Shown: positions 46,465-55,694, counted from the stretch's first letter. The stretch is DNA of 64,000 nt from Chloroflexota bacterium (GCA_003228195.2 QGNO01000004.1:29452-93451); one strand, 5' to 3'. The notes: generated by a model from the letters alone, not told the origin. Numbers and translations: made by a program.

Positions 46465-49137
46465 TTGAAGAGTTCAACTGATATAAGATCTGGCTTTCTA
46501 GAGTTCTTTCGAGAGAAGGGTCATTTAGTCATGCCCAGTTCGTCATTAATACCTCCGCCTGATGACCCAACACTATTGTTAACGAGTGCGGGGATGGTCC
46601 AATTCAAACCTTATTTTCTCGGAGAACAGGTTCCGCCTAATCCCACCATGACGAGTGCCCAAAAATGCTTCCGTGTGACTGACGTAGACGAGGTCGGAGA
46701 CGCAAGTCATCTTACGTTCTTCGAAATGCTTGGAAACTTCAGCGTAGGGGCATATTTTAAGGAAAAAGCGGTCCAGTGGGCATGGGAGTTTGTGACCGAA
46801 AGAATGGGCTTGCCAGAAGAAAGGCTTTGGGCAAGTATTTATAAGGATGACGACGAAGCAAGGAATTTATGGCTACGTACGGGATTACCTGAAGAACGTA
46901 TACGCAGATTTGATGAAAAAGAGAACTTCTGGGGACCTGCAGGCGACGAAGGTCCATGCGGGCCGTCTAGTGAAATCCATTATGACTTCGGTGGAAGCTG
47001 CCGGATAGGTTTATCCGAGGAGAAATGTGGCCCAAACTGCGAATGCGGAAGATTCTTGGAGCTATGGAATCTCGTCTTCATGCAACTATACCAAGATAAA
47101 GATGGAAAACGCTCTCCTCTACCGAATCCAAACATAGATACAGGAATGGGCTTAGAGAGAGCGTGTCTAATTCTCCAAGGAGTTGACTCAATCTATGACA
47201 CTGACCTATTCAAGCCCATAGTTGACAAAGTTTGTCACATATCTGGCAAATCTTATGGGGAAAATGAAGAAACCGACGTAGCCATAAGGGTCCTCGCTGA
47301 GCACGCAAGGAGCGCTTCTTTTCTTATTGCCGACAGCGTAGTTCCAGATAACCAAGGCCGTGGATATGTTCTTCGTAGGCTCATACGACGCGCTATCCGA
47401 TTCGCCCGTAAGTTAGGCCTTGAAACTGGGATAAATGAAAACCTTGGTGATAAAACCAAGTCCATTCTAGCCATGATAGCCGAGGTAGTAATAAATCACT
47501 CCGAAGAAGTGTATCCAAATCTTGGGGAAGGACGTGCTTTCATACTGCGAGTGCTACAGCAGGAAGAAGAAAGATTTAGCCAAGTATACGAAACAGGAAT
47601 GGCAATTCTAAATGAAATGCTCAAGGCTAGCACAAGTGGTTCCATTAGCGGAAAGGACACATTCGTGCTCTACGATACCTACGGATTTCCTTTCGAGGTA
47701 ACTTCCGAAATCGCTCAGGAACATGGGATTACGGTGAACATGCCTGACTTTGAAAAGGAAATGAACCTACAGAGAGAACGTGGCAAAGCAGCAAGTAGCT
47801 CGTTTGGAGGTCATTTCGATGCTCACCGGCAGTTTCAGAATATGGGTATACAAGAAGTATCTTTCCTTGGCTACGATACAACAAGCTCTCCATCTACAGT
47901 CATAGGAATAATGATAGATGGGGCACCTGTAGAAAAAGCGACCAAAGGGCAATCAATAGCGGTAATTCTCAAAGAAACGCCATTCTATCCAGAAGGGGGC
48001 GGTCAAGTCGGGGATAAAGGCTTGATCGAAGGCAAGGATTTCAATATACAAGTTATTGACACCCAGTCACCAGTAGCAGGGATTATTGTACATTCCGGTG
48101 AAATCCTTGAAGGTTCAGTAATCAACGGTGCGGAGATTGTCGCTAGTGTTGATGCAGAAAGGAGATTGGACGCCGCTCGTAACCACACTGCGACTCACCT
48201 ACTCCATGCTGCACTAAGAGTGGTTCTCGGCAATCATGTCAGACAAGCCGGCTCTATGGTAACTCCTGACAGGCTAAGATTCGATTTCACGCATGTGAGT
48301 CAAATGACTAAAGAAGAACTGGAACAGGTCGAGAAATTAGTAAACTACCGAATTAAATCTAACGTTCCAGTAATGAAACGCGAAACGACATTCAGAGAGG
48401 CTGTTTCACAGGGAGCCCTGGCGTTTTTTGGAGATAGATACGCAGACGAAGTCAGGGTCGTAGAGATAGCAAACGGGGATAGATTCAGCTTCGAAGTCTG
48501 CGGGGGTACTCACGTCAGAGCGACCGGAGATATCGGCTATTGCCATGTTACTGGTGAAAATGGTGTTGGGGCAGGAATGAGACGCCTGGAAGCCGTCACC
48601 GGCAAGGCCGCAGAAGCTCTTATAAATGAACGAGCTGACTTGCTGAGCCGAGTGTCTGAACAACTAGATACCTCATCAAATAATTTAGAGGCGAGAGTCG
48701 CCTCATTACTTGCAGAACTATCTAAGTTGAGAAAAGACATTGCATCTACTGAAAGGGCAAGTGGCAAGGATCAAGCTGAAGCATTACTGAGCGCTGCTAA
48801 AAACATTAAAGGATTCAAGCTTGTCTCAGGTAAAGTCGAAACGAATTCAAACGAGGCGCTAAGGGAATTGGGCGACTTGCTAAAAGGAAAGTTAGGTAGC
48901 GGTGTTGTAGTGGTAGGATCCGTTATCAATAACGCTCCAACCATTCTGGTCATGATAACGAAAGACCTAGTAAATAAGGGCTTAAATGCAGGCGAAGCCG
49001 TCAAAGCAGGGGCTACCTTGATAGGCGGAGGCGGAGGGGGGCGAGCGGACATTGCACAGGCTGGCGGCAATTTGAAAGATCGGCTTGAAGAGGGGATGCA
49101 AGCCTCCGTAGAAAGCTTAGCAAATCAGATAGAATGA
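46465..49137 (+). CDS. alaS: Alanyl-tRNA synthetase
   Basis: An 890-residue class II synthetase of normal length. The catalytic core includes RSGFLEFFREKGH, FLTSAGM-type LLTSAGMVQFKPYF and FEMLGNFSVGAYFK; an internal Cys-rich insert (CGPNCECGRF) is seen near residue 195. The editing domain has the zinc-binding HTATHLLHAALR and VCGGTHVRATGDIG; the C-Ala domain ends with GGGGGGRADIAQAGG. TTG start. It is the first gene of an operon with ruvX and aroE, whose starts overlap the preceding stops. Confidence 0.97.
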   Translation: MKSSTDIRSGFLEFFREKGHLVMPSSSLIPPPDDPTLLLTSAGMVQFKPYFLGEQVPPNPTMTSAQKCFRVTDVDEVGDASHLTFFEMLGNFSVGAYFKEKAVQWAWEFVTERMGLPEERLWASIYKDDDEARNLWLRTGLPEERIRRFDEKENFWGPAGDEGPCGPSSEIHYDFGGSCRIGLSEEKCGPNCECGRFLELWNLVFMQLYQDKDGKRSPLPNPNIDTGMGLERACLILQGVDSIYDTDLFKPIVDKVCHISGKSYGENEETDVAIRVLAEHARSASFLIADSVVPDNQGRGYVLRRLIRRAIRFARKLGLETGINENLGDKTKSILAMIAEVVINHSEEVYPNLGEGRAFILRVLQQEEERFSQVYETGMAILNEMLKASTSGSISGKDTFVLYDTYGFPFEVTSEIAQEHGITVNMPDFEKEMNLQRERGKAASSSFGGHFDAHRQFQNMGIQEVSFLGYDTTSSPSTVIGIMIDGAPVEKATKGQSIAVILKETPFYPEGGGQVGDKGLIEGKDFNIQVIDTQSPVAGIIVHSGEILEGSVINGAEIVASVDAERRLDAARNHTATHLLHAALRVVLGNHVRQAGSMVTPDRLRFDFTHVSQMTKEELEQVEKLVNYRIKSNVPVMKRETTFREAVSQGALAFFGDRYADEVRVVEIANGDRFSFEVCGGTHVRATGDIGYCHVTGENGVGAGMRRLEAVTGKAAEALINERADLLSRVSEQLDTSSNNLEARVASLLAELSKLRKDIASTERASGKDQAEALLSAAKNIKGFKLVSGKVETNSNEALRELGDLLKGKLGSGVVVVGSVINNAPTILVMITKDLVNKGLNAGEAVKAGATLIGGGGGGRADIAQAGGNLKDRLEEGMQASVESLANQIE

Positions 49138-49553
49138 GGACTATCGGCCTTGATGTTGGCGAACGGCGAGTTGGAATTGCCATTTGTGATACAGCAGGAA
49201 TTCTTGCAACACCCTATTCAGCTATAGAAAGAAACCGCCTGGATCGGGATATCCTCGCAATAAGTGAAATAGCAGCCAAAGAGGAGGTCATGAGAATAGT
49301 AGTTGGTATGCCATTTTCACTTGACGGATCTGAGGGCTATCAAGCCAAAAAAACTTTGGTGTTTTACGAAGCTATAAAGGAAGCAGTCGCCCCCATACCT
49401 GTAGAGCTATGGGATGAACGGTTTAGCACTGATGAAGCGGCACGGAGGCTAACTGAGGCTGGAGTCACTCCATCTCGAAACAAAGCTAGATTGGATGCGT
49501 CAGCCGCAGCTGTCATTCTACAAAGTTATCTGGATACTCATCGAGTATTATGA
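49134..49553 (+). CDS. ruvX: Holliday junction resolvase-like RuvX/YqgF
   Basis: A 139-residue RNase H-fold protein. The catalytic acids are in GLDVGERRVGIAICD, near VVGMPFSLDGS, in WDERFSTDEAARRL and in ARLDASAAAVILQSYLD. YqgF family members process the 5' end of 16S rRNA precursor and resolve Holliday junctions in vitro. ATG overlaps the alaS stop (ATGA), a neighbour pair common in bacteria. Length is normal. Confidence 0.94.
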   Translation: MRTIGLDVGERRVGIAICDTAGILATPYSAIERNRLDRDILAISEIAAKEEVMRIVVGMPFSLDGSEGYQAKKTLVFYEAIKEAVAPIPVELWDERFSTDEAARRLTEAGVTPSRNKARLDASAAAVILQSYLDTHRVL

Positions 49554-50401
49554 CAGAAAAAACGAGCAGTTTATTGGGTATTATCGGATACCCCATTGGC
49601 CATTCAGTATCGCCAGTATTTCAGCAAGCTGCTTTAAATCATGCCGGTATTGACGCCAAATATTTGGCGTGGGAAACCCCTCCCGAGAATCTGTCGGACC
49701 GCATAAATTCTCTTAAGGAATCGGGGGTAATAGGTGCAAACGTAACGGTGCCTCATAAGCAATCCGTTTTGCCCTTCTTGGATAATCTATCTAAAACAGC
49801 TCGTGAGATCGGGGCTGTAAACACTATAGTAAACGATAAAGGTGTGCTATACGGACACAACACTGATGTGTTCGGTTTCATGAAAAGCTTGCATAATGAT
49901 GGTGATTTCTTCGCGGATGGGGGTCAGAGCGCACTAGTTTTAGGAGCAGGTGGATCAGCAAAAGCAATCGCCTACGGTTTGTTACGGGACGGAATCAAAA
50001 AGTTGGTCATTTCAAACAGAACCCTGAGTCGGGCAGTGCAATTGAAAAAGGAATTAGGAAACCCCGAAAATGTGTTCGTTGCTACGCCCGAATCCACCGA
50101 TATGCTCCGTGACCATCACTTAATAGTAAACTGTACTACACTCGGAATGAAGCACGGACCAGGAGAAGATAAATCACCGCTCTCCCCAGAGCACATATCT
50201 AAGGGCACGGTGGTTTTCGATCTAGTGTACAACCCACGAAGAACTCCATTAATTAAGGAGGCAATGGGGATCGGTGCACGGGCGATTTCTGGTCTACCTA
50301 TGCTTATTTATCAAGGCGCTGAGGCTTTCCGTTTATGGACCGGTATTAACCCACCAACAGAAGTCATGTTTGACGCGGCTGAGAACGCTCTTAAAGGATA
50401 A
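49550..50401 (+). CDS. aroE: Shikimate dehydrogenase
   Basis: A 283-residue NADP-dependent enzyme reducing 3-dehydroshikimate. The substrate site is in YPIGHSVSPVFQQAALN and NVTVPHKQSVLPFLD (catalytic Lys); INNTDVFGF-type GHNTDVFGFMKSL follows, and the nucleotide loop is VLGAGGSAKAIAYGLL with SNRTLSRA. The start overlaps the ruvX stop (ATGA). It pairs functionally with aroC downstream and the aroKB fusion elsewhere. Confidence 0.96.
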   Translation: MTEKTSSLLGIIGYPIGHSVSPVFQQAALNHAGIDAKYLAWETPPENLSDRINSLKESGVIGANVTVPHKQSVLPFLDNLSKTAREIGAVNTIVNDKGVLYGHNTDVFGFMKSLHNDGDFFADGGQSALVLGAGGSAKAIAYGLLRDGIKKLVISNRTLSRAVQLKKELGNPENVFVATPESTDMLRDHHLIVNCTTLGMKHGPGEDKSPLSPEHISKGTVVFDLVYNPRRTPLIKEAMGIGARAISGLPMLIYQGAEAFRLWTGINPPTEVMFDAAENALKG

Positions 50402-50426
50402 ATGGTAAAGCCAAAGGTGCTACTGG

Positions 50427-50455
50427 TTGAAGGTTAGACGCAATAATCCTAAAAT
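50427..50455 (+). promoter_or_regulatory. Possible promoter of aroC
   Basis: TTGAAG and TAAAAT are spaced by 17 bases in the 116-base gap between aroE and aroC. aroC could also be read from the alaS operon, as no terminator is seen. Confidence 0.45.
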
Positions 50456-50517
50456 GAAGCAGCACTCTGTTTAATAATTAAATTAAAATAACGATATATT
50501 ATTAAGGGAATCGATAT

Positions 50518-51732
50518 ATGTTCAGGTATTTCACCGCTGGAGAATCGCATGGGAAAGGACTTACGGTTATAGTTGAAGGTCTTCCCGCTGGTATCCCTGT
50601 AAGCGAAAATTACATACTTAACGATATGGGTCGCCGTCAACAAGGGTACGGAAGAGGGCCAAGACAACAGATAGAACAAGATAGGGCAGAAATTCTGTCT
50701 GGAGTACGTCACGGATACACGCTTGGAAGTCCAATTGGAATGTGGATAGAAAACCGTGACTTTGCAAACTGGACAGAGGCGATGGCCATAGATCCTGTTG
50801 GCGAAGATGCAAAAATAAGAAGGGTCACTCGCTTGAGACCCGGCCATGCTGACTTTCCAGGCATTATGAAATATGGGCATCACGACGTTCGCAACATCCT
50901 GGAGCGGGCCAGCGCACGGGAAACAGCTGCGCGGGTAGCCGCAGGAGCTTTGGCCCGCCGCTTCCTAGAAGAATTTGGAATATCGATACATAGCCACGTC
51001 GTTTCAATCGGTGACGTCAAAGCTAACGTACCAGACAAAATCGACTGGAATGGTGTGGAATCATCCCCAGTCCGATGTGCTGATAAACAAGCCGAAGCAG
51101 ATATGATTAAACATATCGACAAGGCTCGTGACACTGGTAATACCGCTGGCGGAGTCTTCGAAGTAGTCGCAGAGAACGTGCCTGTTGGTTTGGGAAGTCA
51201 CATTCACTGGGATCGAAAATTAGATGGATTGATTGGCCAAGCCATGATGAGCATAAATGCTGTAAAAGGAGTTGAGATAGGGCACGGTTTTGCCAATACC
51301 GAGAAACCTGGCTCGGAAGTCCACGACATAATTGAGCCGTGGAGCGGAGACAGGAGACCTTTTCACCACATCACAAACAAAGCCGGGGGAATCGAGGGCG
51401 GCATGAGTAATGGAGAACCCGTTGTGGCTCGAGTAGCCCTAAAACCCATATCTACCCTTAGCAAACCATTGCCTTCCGTTGACCTTGCCACTGGGAAAAG
51501 AGTCAAGGCCCACTATGAAAGAAGTGATATCTGCCAAGTCCCCCCGGCGTGCGTCATAGGGGAATCCACAATGGCCCTTGTCTTAGTGGGTGTTTTCCTG
51601 GAAAAGTTTGGCGGAGACCATCTCCAAGAAACTTTGTACAATTTCAACGGGTTCCTGGATGGGCTTAAGCAATTTAAACCACTTGAAGAGACTCCCAGTT
51701 CCGACGAACGCCCCCCAGACGACGCGGTCTAA
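50518..51732 (+). CDS. aroC: Chorismate synthase
   Basis: A 404-residue FMN-dependent enzyme that forms chorismate from EPSP. It opens MFRYFTAGESHGKGLTVIVE with the signature GESHG, then RRQQGYGRGPRQQIEQD, RPGHADFPGIMKYGHHDVR, SARETAARVAAGALA and TNKAGGIEGGMSNGEPV. A polar tail of about 20 residues (PSSDERPPDDAV) extends past the usual end. A TTAAGGGAA site precedes the ATG. Completes much of the shikimate pathway in this window. Confidence 0.96.
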   Translation: MFRYFTAGESHGKGLTVIVEGLPAGIPVSENYILNDMGRRQQGYGRGPRQQIEQDRAEILSGVRHGYTLGSPIGMWIENRDFANWTEAMAIDPVGEDAKIRRVTRLRPGHADFPGIMKYGHHDVRNILERASARETAARVAAGALARRFLEEFGISIHSHVVSIGDVKANVPDKIDWNGVESSPVRCADKQAEADMIKHIDKARDTGNTAGGVFEVVAENVPVGLGSHIHWDRKLDGLIGQAMMSINAVKGVEIGHGFANTEKPGSEVHDIIEPWSGDRRPFHHITNKAGGIEGGMSNGEPVVARVALKPISTLSKPLPSVDLATGKRVKAHYERSDICQVPPACVIGESTMALVLVGVFLEKFGGDHLQETLYNFNGFLDGLKQFKPLEETPSSDERPPDDAV

Positions 51733-51796
51733 ACACGCGCTTAGTATCTATTGACACTGAATGGCTAACTTTGATACGGTCTTCGCAGCACAATAC

Positions 51797-51811
51797 TGAT
51801 ACTTTGTCTCA
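51797..51811. promoter_or_regulatory. Fur/Zur-type operator copy in front of the regulator gene
   Basis: TGATACTTTGTCTCA differs by one base from the perfect palindrome TGAGACTTTGTCTCA found upstream of znuA. It lies 2 bases before the regulator's ATG and downstream of a possible promoter (TTGACA at 51751), a position suited to autorepression. Confidence 0.55.
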
Positions 51812-51813
51812 TT

Positions 51814-52236
51814 ATGACTACACAATTATCAACAACCGACTTGATCGCGACAATCGAAGACCTAGGGTATAAGATTACGACTCCTCGTCGGGATCTAATT
51901 AATCTCCTAGGTAACAAGAACGAGGGATTCACTGCAGAGGAAATAAGCAAAGAGCTAAGTCATGTCGGCAGAGCTACTGTTTACAGAACACTGCAATTAC
52001 TGCTAGCTGCCGGGTTAATATGCAAGCTGGCTATGCCAGATATCACTCCCAGATATGCCCTGTCGAGGCTGGGCCACCATCACCACACCGTTTGCAACAA
52101 ATGCGGCGCCATAAAAGAATTTCGCGATTCAACAATAGAAAGACTATTAAAAGCAGCTGAACCAGATATCGACGGACAACTGGTCGGGCATCGAATAGAG
52201 TTTTACATTCTCTGTAAAACTTGCATAGAAAAGTAG
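51814..52236 (+). CDS. Fur-family metal-responsive repressor, probably Zur
   Basis: A 140-residue Fur-family regulator. The winged helix holds ITTPRRDLINLL, FTAEEISKEL and VGRATVYRTLQLL; the metal-binding part has RLGHHHHTVCNKCGAI, with C-x2-C, and ILCKTCIEK at the end, a second C-x2-C, which together form the structural zinc site. It stands directly before a zinc-type ABC transporter, and both genes share a palindrome, so zinc sensing is likely; iron or manganese is the alternative. Confidence 0.88.
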   Translation: MTTQLSTTDLIATIEDLGYKITTPRRDLINLLGNKNEGFTAEEISKELSHVGRATVYRTLQLLLAAGLICKLAMPDITPRYALSRLGHHHHTVCNKCGAIKEFRDSTIERLLKAAEPDIDGQLVGHRIEFYILCKTCIEK

Positions 52237-52284
52237 ATTCTAAATGGAATATATATACAGCATCCTACAATCTATCTATCATAT

Positions 52285-52299
52285 TGAGACTTTGTCTCA
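52285..52299. promoter_or_regulatory. Fur/Zur-type palindromic operator upstream of znuA
   Basis: TGAGACTTTGTCTCA is a perfect 15-base palindrome (6-bp arms, TTT centre), 36 bases before the znuA start. A near copy stands before the regulator gene. Neither resembles the classical Zur box of E. coli or B. subtilis by eye. Confidence 0.65.
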
Positions 52300-52334
52300 C
52301 CACTGTAGCGCGGCAATAGAACAATGATCTAGTA

Positions 52335-53342
52335 ATGAAAGATGATTTACATACTAAACTATGGCAAACATGTGCTCGTTTCAGCAATCTCGCGCCTCCT
52401 GTACTTGCAATTTGTTGTTGCTTAATAATTCTTGGCGGTTGTGAACGAACCGGCCCGAATCAGGCCCAGCGGAACAAGCTACAGGTGGCAACCACAATTA
52501 ATATAATAAGCGACTGGGTAAAAGCCGTAGGTGCGGACAAAGTTAATGTGCATTCATTGGTCTCCCCCGACAGCGACATACACACATTCGAGCCCGGAGC
52601 AGGTGAAGTCACCAAATTGGCAGATGCAGACGTGATATTCGCTGTAGGGCTCGGCTTAGAGGCTGGTTGGTTGAACAGCCTAATAGAAAATGCATCAATA
52701 GAAAGCTCCTCAATAGTACGCCTAGCCGAATATGTGGAGCCAATACATTGGGATGGACATGATAAAGACTCCGGACATGCCAAACATCAAAATGCCGGCG
52801 AACACAAACCAGGTGAGGCCGACCCGCACTTTTGGATGGATCCAATCCGTGTTCAAAAAGCCGTCTCTGAAATAAGCGATGTGCTCACACTACTAGATCC
52901 CGAAAATTCAGAATTTTATAGCAAAAACGCCAATTCATATAACTCCACTATTCAGTCACTGCATAAATGGGCTGCGATAGAGTTAAGTAAAGTGCCTGAA
53001 TCGAAACGATACTTAGTAACGTCACACGAAAGCCTGGGGTATTTCGCTAACAGATATGAGTTCGAGATAATTGGGTCTTTGGTGCCAGCGCTGACCACGG
53101 AAAGAGAGCCCACCCCAAAGGAAATAACCGACCTTATAAACGCGATAAACGATTATCAATTAACTGTAATTTTCACAGAAATAGCTGAATACTCAAAATT
53201 GGGAGAGGCGATATCAAAGGAGACTGGTACTCGAATTGCACGAGTAAACTCGGGCTCCCTAGGGCGGAAAGGCAGTGAAACGGAATCATACCTAAAGTTA
53301 TTTGAGACTATCGTCAATACAATTGTTGAGTTTTTGGCATAG
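52335..53342 (+). CDS. znuA: Zinc ABC transporter substrate-binding lipoprotein
   Basis: A 335-residue exported cluster A-I binding protein. The signal ends with a lipobox (ILGGC, Cys near 40). Metal-binding residues are recognisable: DSDIHTFEP (His), a His-rich loop of about 35 residues (HWDGHDKDSGHAKHQ...) typical of zinc rather than manganese proteins, DPHFWMDP, SHESLGYF and, near the end, FTEIAEYS. The upstream Zur-like palindrome and the following ABC genes support zinc uptake. Confidence 0.9.
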   Translation: MKDDLHTKLWQTCARFSNLAPPVLAICCCLIILGGCERTGPNQAQRNKLQVATTINIISDWVKAVGADKVNVHSLVSPDSDIHTFEPGAGEVTKLADADVIFAVGLGLEAGWLNSLIENASIESSSIVRLAEYVEPIHWDGHDKDSGHAKHQNAGEHKPGEADPHFWMDPIRVQKAVSEISDVLTLLDPENSEFYSKNANSYNSTIQSLHKWAAIELSKVPESKRYLVTSHESLGYFANRYEFEIIGSLVPALTTEREPTPKEITDLINAINDYQLTVIFTEIAEYSKLGEAISKETGTRIARVNSGSLGRKGSETESYLKLFETIVNTIVEFLA

Positions 53343-53429
53343 CCTCATTGAGTCTATCTATATCAGGTTGTAAATCTGGAATAACATAAAAGAAGGTTAT
53401 TAGCGGAAACATAATAAGGAGAGCTTCTT

Positions 53430-54188
53430 ATAAACATAAAAGAGCTTCCATCAGCAATTCAGGTAGATAATTTATCCATCGAACTTAATGGGGTGCGAGT
53501 ACTTGACGACGTCTCCTTCATAATTGATCACGGTCTAATGGTAGGTGTAGTCGGGCCGAACGGAGCAGGGAAAACCACTCTTTTCAACGCCATCCTTGGG
53601 CTGATCTCACCCACATACGGAAGCATAAGGATACACGGCTTGCCATTCTCCGAAATGAGAGGCGAATTAGCTTATGTCCCACAGCAAGAAAAGGTCAACT
53701 GGCGTTTCCCCCTTACCGCATCTGACGTTGTGATGTTAGGCCGACAGCGAAAGATAGGTTGGGTGCGCCGGCCATCGAATGAAGACAAGCAAATTGTAAG
53801 TTCATGTTTGGAAAAAGTAGGTTTGTCCGAAAGAGGCCTGGATTTAGTTACGAACCTCTCTGGCGGACAACGACAGCGACTGTTTATAGCCAGGGCACTA
53901 GCCCAAGAAGCTCACACTTTACTCTTAGACGAAGCGTTTTCAGGAGTTGATGTCGCATCTCAAGAAGGACTCATAGAAATATTACAATCATTAACCAACG
54001 AAGGGAAAACAGTGTTGATTGCAACTCACGACCTAACCAACCTAGCAAAACGATTTGATCTAGTCCTTTGCCTGAATCAACACGTATGCGCTCTAGGACC
54101 ACCTAGTGAATCATTCACCCCGGCTGTACTAGCGGAACTCTATGGGGCACATGGAATGTCTTTAATTAATGAAACAGGAAAACCTTGA
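53430..54188 (+). CDS. znuC: Zinc ABC transporter ATP-binding protein, apparent AUA start
   Basis: An ABC ATPase of about 252 residues: Walker A GPNGAGKTT, signature NLSGGQRQRLFIARAL, Walker B LLLDEAFSGVD, switch His ATHDLT. The ORF track starts at GTG 53493 and so lacks the first beta-strands. In the same frame the upstream codons read ELPSAIQVDNLSIELNG, the standard ABC N-terminus, and the frame runs back to TAA 53415 with no ATG, GTG or TTG. AAGGAG at 53416-53421 lies 8 bases before ATA 53430, so AUA is the best start; a base error in the assembly is the alternative. Confidence 0.85.
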   Translation: MNIKELPSAIQVDNLSIELNGVRVLDDVSFIIDHGLMVGVVGPNGAGKTTLFNAILGLISPTYGSIRIHGLPFSEMRGELAYVPQQEKVNWRFPLTASDVVMLGRQRKIGWVRRPSNEDKQIVSSCLEKVGLSERGLDLVTNLSGGQRQRLFIARALAQEAHTLLLDEAFSGVDVASQEGLIEILQSLTNEGKTVLIATHDLTNLAKRFDLVLCLNQHVCALGPPSESFTPAVLAELYGAHGMSLINETGKP

Positions 54189-55016
54189 TTGGATAACATA
54201 ATTAATCTTCTATTTGATCCACTGCAATACGGATTCATGTTGCGCGCCCTGGCCGTGTCAATACTGATTGGAATAATTTGCCCGGTAATAGGCAGCTATG
54301 TGGTAATCCGAGGTCTAGCTTTCATGGGAGATGCTATTGCCCACGCGATATTACCAGGCTTGGTTATAGGGTTTCTAATAGGTGTCAGCCCAGTTGTCTC
54401 AGCCATTCCTGTAGGAATCCTTATAGCTTTCCTAATCGGGTATTTGAGCAGAAAAACAGGACTCAGCGAAGACACATCTATTGGTATACTTTTTGCCGGC
54501 TTATTCGCTTTTGGACTCATTCTGCTAAGTCTATTCAAAAGCGTCAGGATAAACCTTTCAGACATCTTGCTGGGGCAGGTATTGGGAGTTTCTCAAAACG
54601 ACATAATGATTACCGGGTTACTGGTAATCATTGTGCTAATCACGTTGATAGCCTTTCACAAAGAGCTGGTATTTGCCGGTTTCGACCCACAAGGAGCATC
54701 AATTATCGGGCTTCCTACTAATCTTCTTGATTATCTCTTGTTAGGGCTAACAGCAGTAGTGATAGTAATATCCATACAGGCGGTGGGTGTTATCTTAGTG
54801 ATGGCTATGTTGGTGACACCCGCAGCGACGGCGTACCTGTTGGCAAGAAACTTTAAAATAATGATGCTAATAGGGCCTATAATAGGCATTATTGCCACTA
54901 GCTTAGGGCTATATTCATCATTTTATTGGAACATCCCATCAGGGCCTGCAATGACACTTGCAACCGTGGCGTTGTTCACTCTAACTGTAGTTTTCAAACG
55001 TATGATTAGAAATTAA
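54189..55016 (+). CDS. znuB: Zinc ABC transporter permease
   Basis: A 275-residue membrane protein of the ABC-3 (ZnuB/MntB) family with about eight helices. Family blocks are PVIGSYVVIRGLAFMGDAIAHAILPG near the N-terminus and VILVMAMLVTPAATAYLLARN near residue 205. TTG start immediately after the ATPase stop. It completes a three-gene metal uptake system with the Fur-family regulator. moaD follows after 10 bases. Confidence 0.92.
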   Translation: MDNIINLLFDPLQYGFMLRALAVSILIGIICPVIGSYVVIRGLAFMGDAIAHAILPGLVIGFLIGVSPVVSAIPVGILIAFLIGYLSRKTGLSEDTSIGILFAGLFAFGLILLSLFKSVRINLSDILLGQVLGVSQNDIMITGLLVIIVLITLIAFHKELVFAGFDPQGASIIGLPTNLLDYLLLGLTAVVIVISIQAVGVILVMAMLVTPAATAYLLARNFKIMMLIGPIIGIIATSLGLYSSFYWNIPSGPAMTLATVALFTLTVVFKRMIRN

Positions 55017-55026
55017 GATTGTTCAT

Positions 55027-55278
55027 ATGATAGTAACAGTAAAAACCTTCGCAGCTCTCCGAGAAATTATTGGTTCTGCCAGCGTTGCGATAGACGTCTC
55101 AAGTGATGCATCTGTACGCGACGTTATAAAAGCCGTTAGTGAACGCTACCCTGGTATAGGTATAATAGCGTCTCAAATTATAATCGCTGTTAACATGGAA
55201 TACGTTAGTTTTGACCATCCAGTGCATGAAAGCGATGAGGTGGCTTTGATCCCACCAGTCAGCGGAGGCTCGAAGTGA
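55027..55278 (+). CDS. moaD: Molybdopterin synthase sulfur carrier subunit MoaD
   Basis: An 83-residue ubiquitin-like protein: VKTFAALREIIGSASVAIDV at the start, DEVALIPPVSGG near the end. MoaD must end in Gly-Gly to be adenylated and thiocarboxylated, yet here two residues follow (GGSK). Trimming by a protease would be needed, as in some longer MoaD-like proteins. Its stop overlaps the moaE start (GTGA). The pair makes molybdopterin from cPMP, for enzymes such as the sulfite-oxidase-like protein and the CoxM/CoxS partner. Confidence 0.85.
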   Translation: MIVTVKTFAALREIIGSASVAIDVSSDASVRDVIKAVSERYPGIGIIASQIIIAVNMEYVSFDHPVHESDEVALIPPVSGGSK

Positions 55279-55694
55279 TCCTCATAACTCATGACAAGCT
55301 CGCCGTCGAGGATATCGTTTCCGAAACAAGAGGCAACGACAAGGGCGGCGTGGTTACGTTCCTTGGTACTATAAGGGATACGACAGATACCAATAGAGTC
55401 TTATACCTGGAATACGAGGCTTATGGGCCCATGGCCGAAAAATTACTAAAAAAACTCGTTGCAGAAGTAGAACGTAAATGGCCTGGCATTCGGGCGTCTG
55501 TCGCACACCGACTGGGAAGACTTGAAATTGGTGAGATTAGCATGGTCGCAGTGGTAGCCTCGCCACACAGGGCAGAAGCATTCAAAGCCTGCAACTTCAT
55601 AGTAGATCAGGTCAAATCAGATGTCCCAATATGGAAAAAAGAGGTGTTTGAAACCGGTGAGGTTTGGGTAGGCCTGCAATCAAGCTCAGACTAA
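55275..55694 (+). CDS. moaE: Molybdopterin synthase catalytic subunit MoaE
   Basis: A 139-residue MoaE. Conserved parts are GGVVTFLGTIRD, LEYEAYGPMAEK, HRLGRLEIGEISM, SPHRAEAFKACNFIVDQVK and the catalytic lysines in VKSDVPIWKKEVFE. GTG start overlaps the moaD stop. The gene is convergent with the GATase-like gene, meeting at the stop codons with no space between. Confidence 0.95.
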   Translation: MILITHDKLAVEDIVSETRGNDKGGVVTFLGTIRDTTDTNRVLYLEYEAYGPMAEKLLKKLVAEVERKWPGIRASVAHRLGRLEIGEISMVAVVASPHRAEAFKACNFIVDQVKSDVPIWKKEVFETGEVWVGLQSSSD

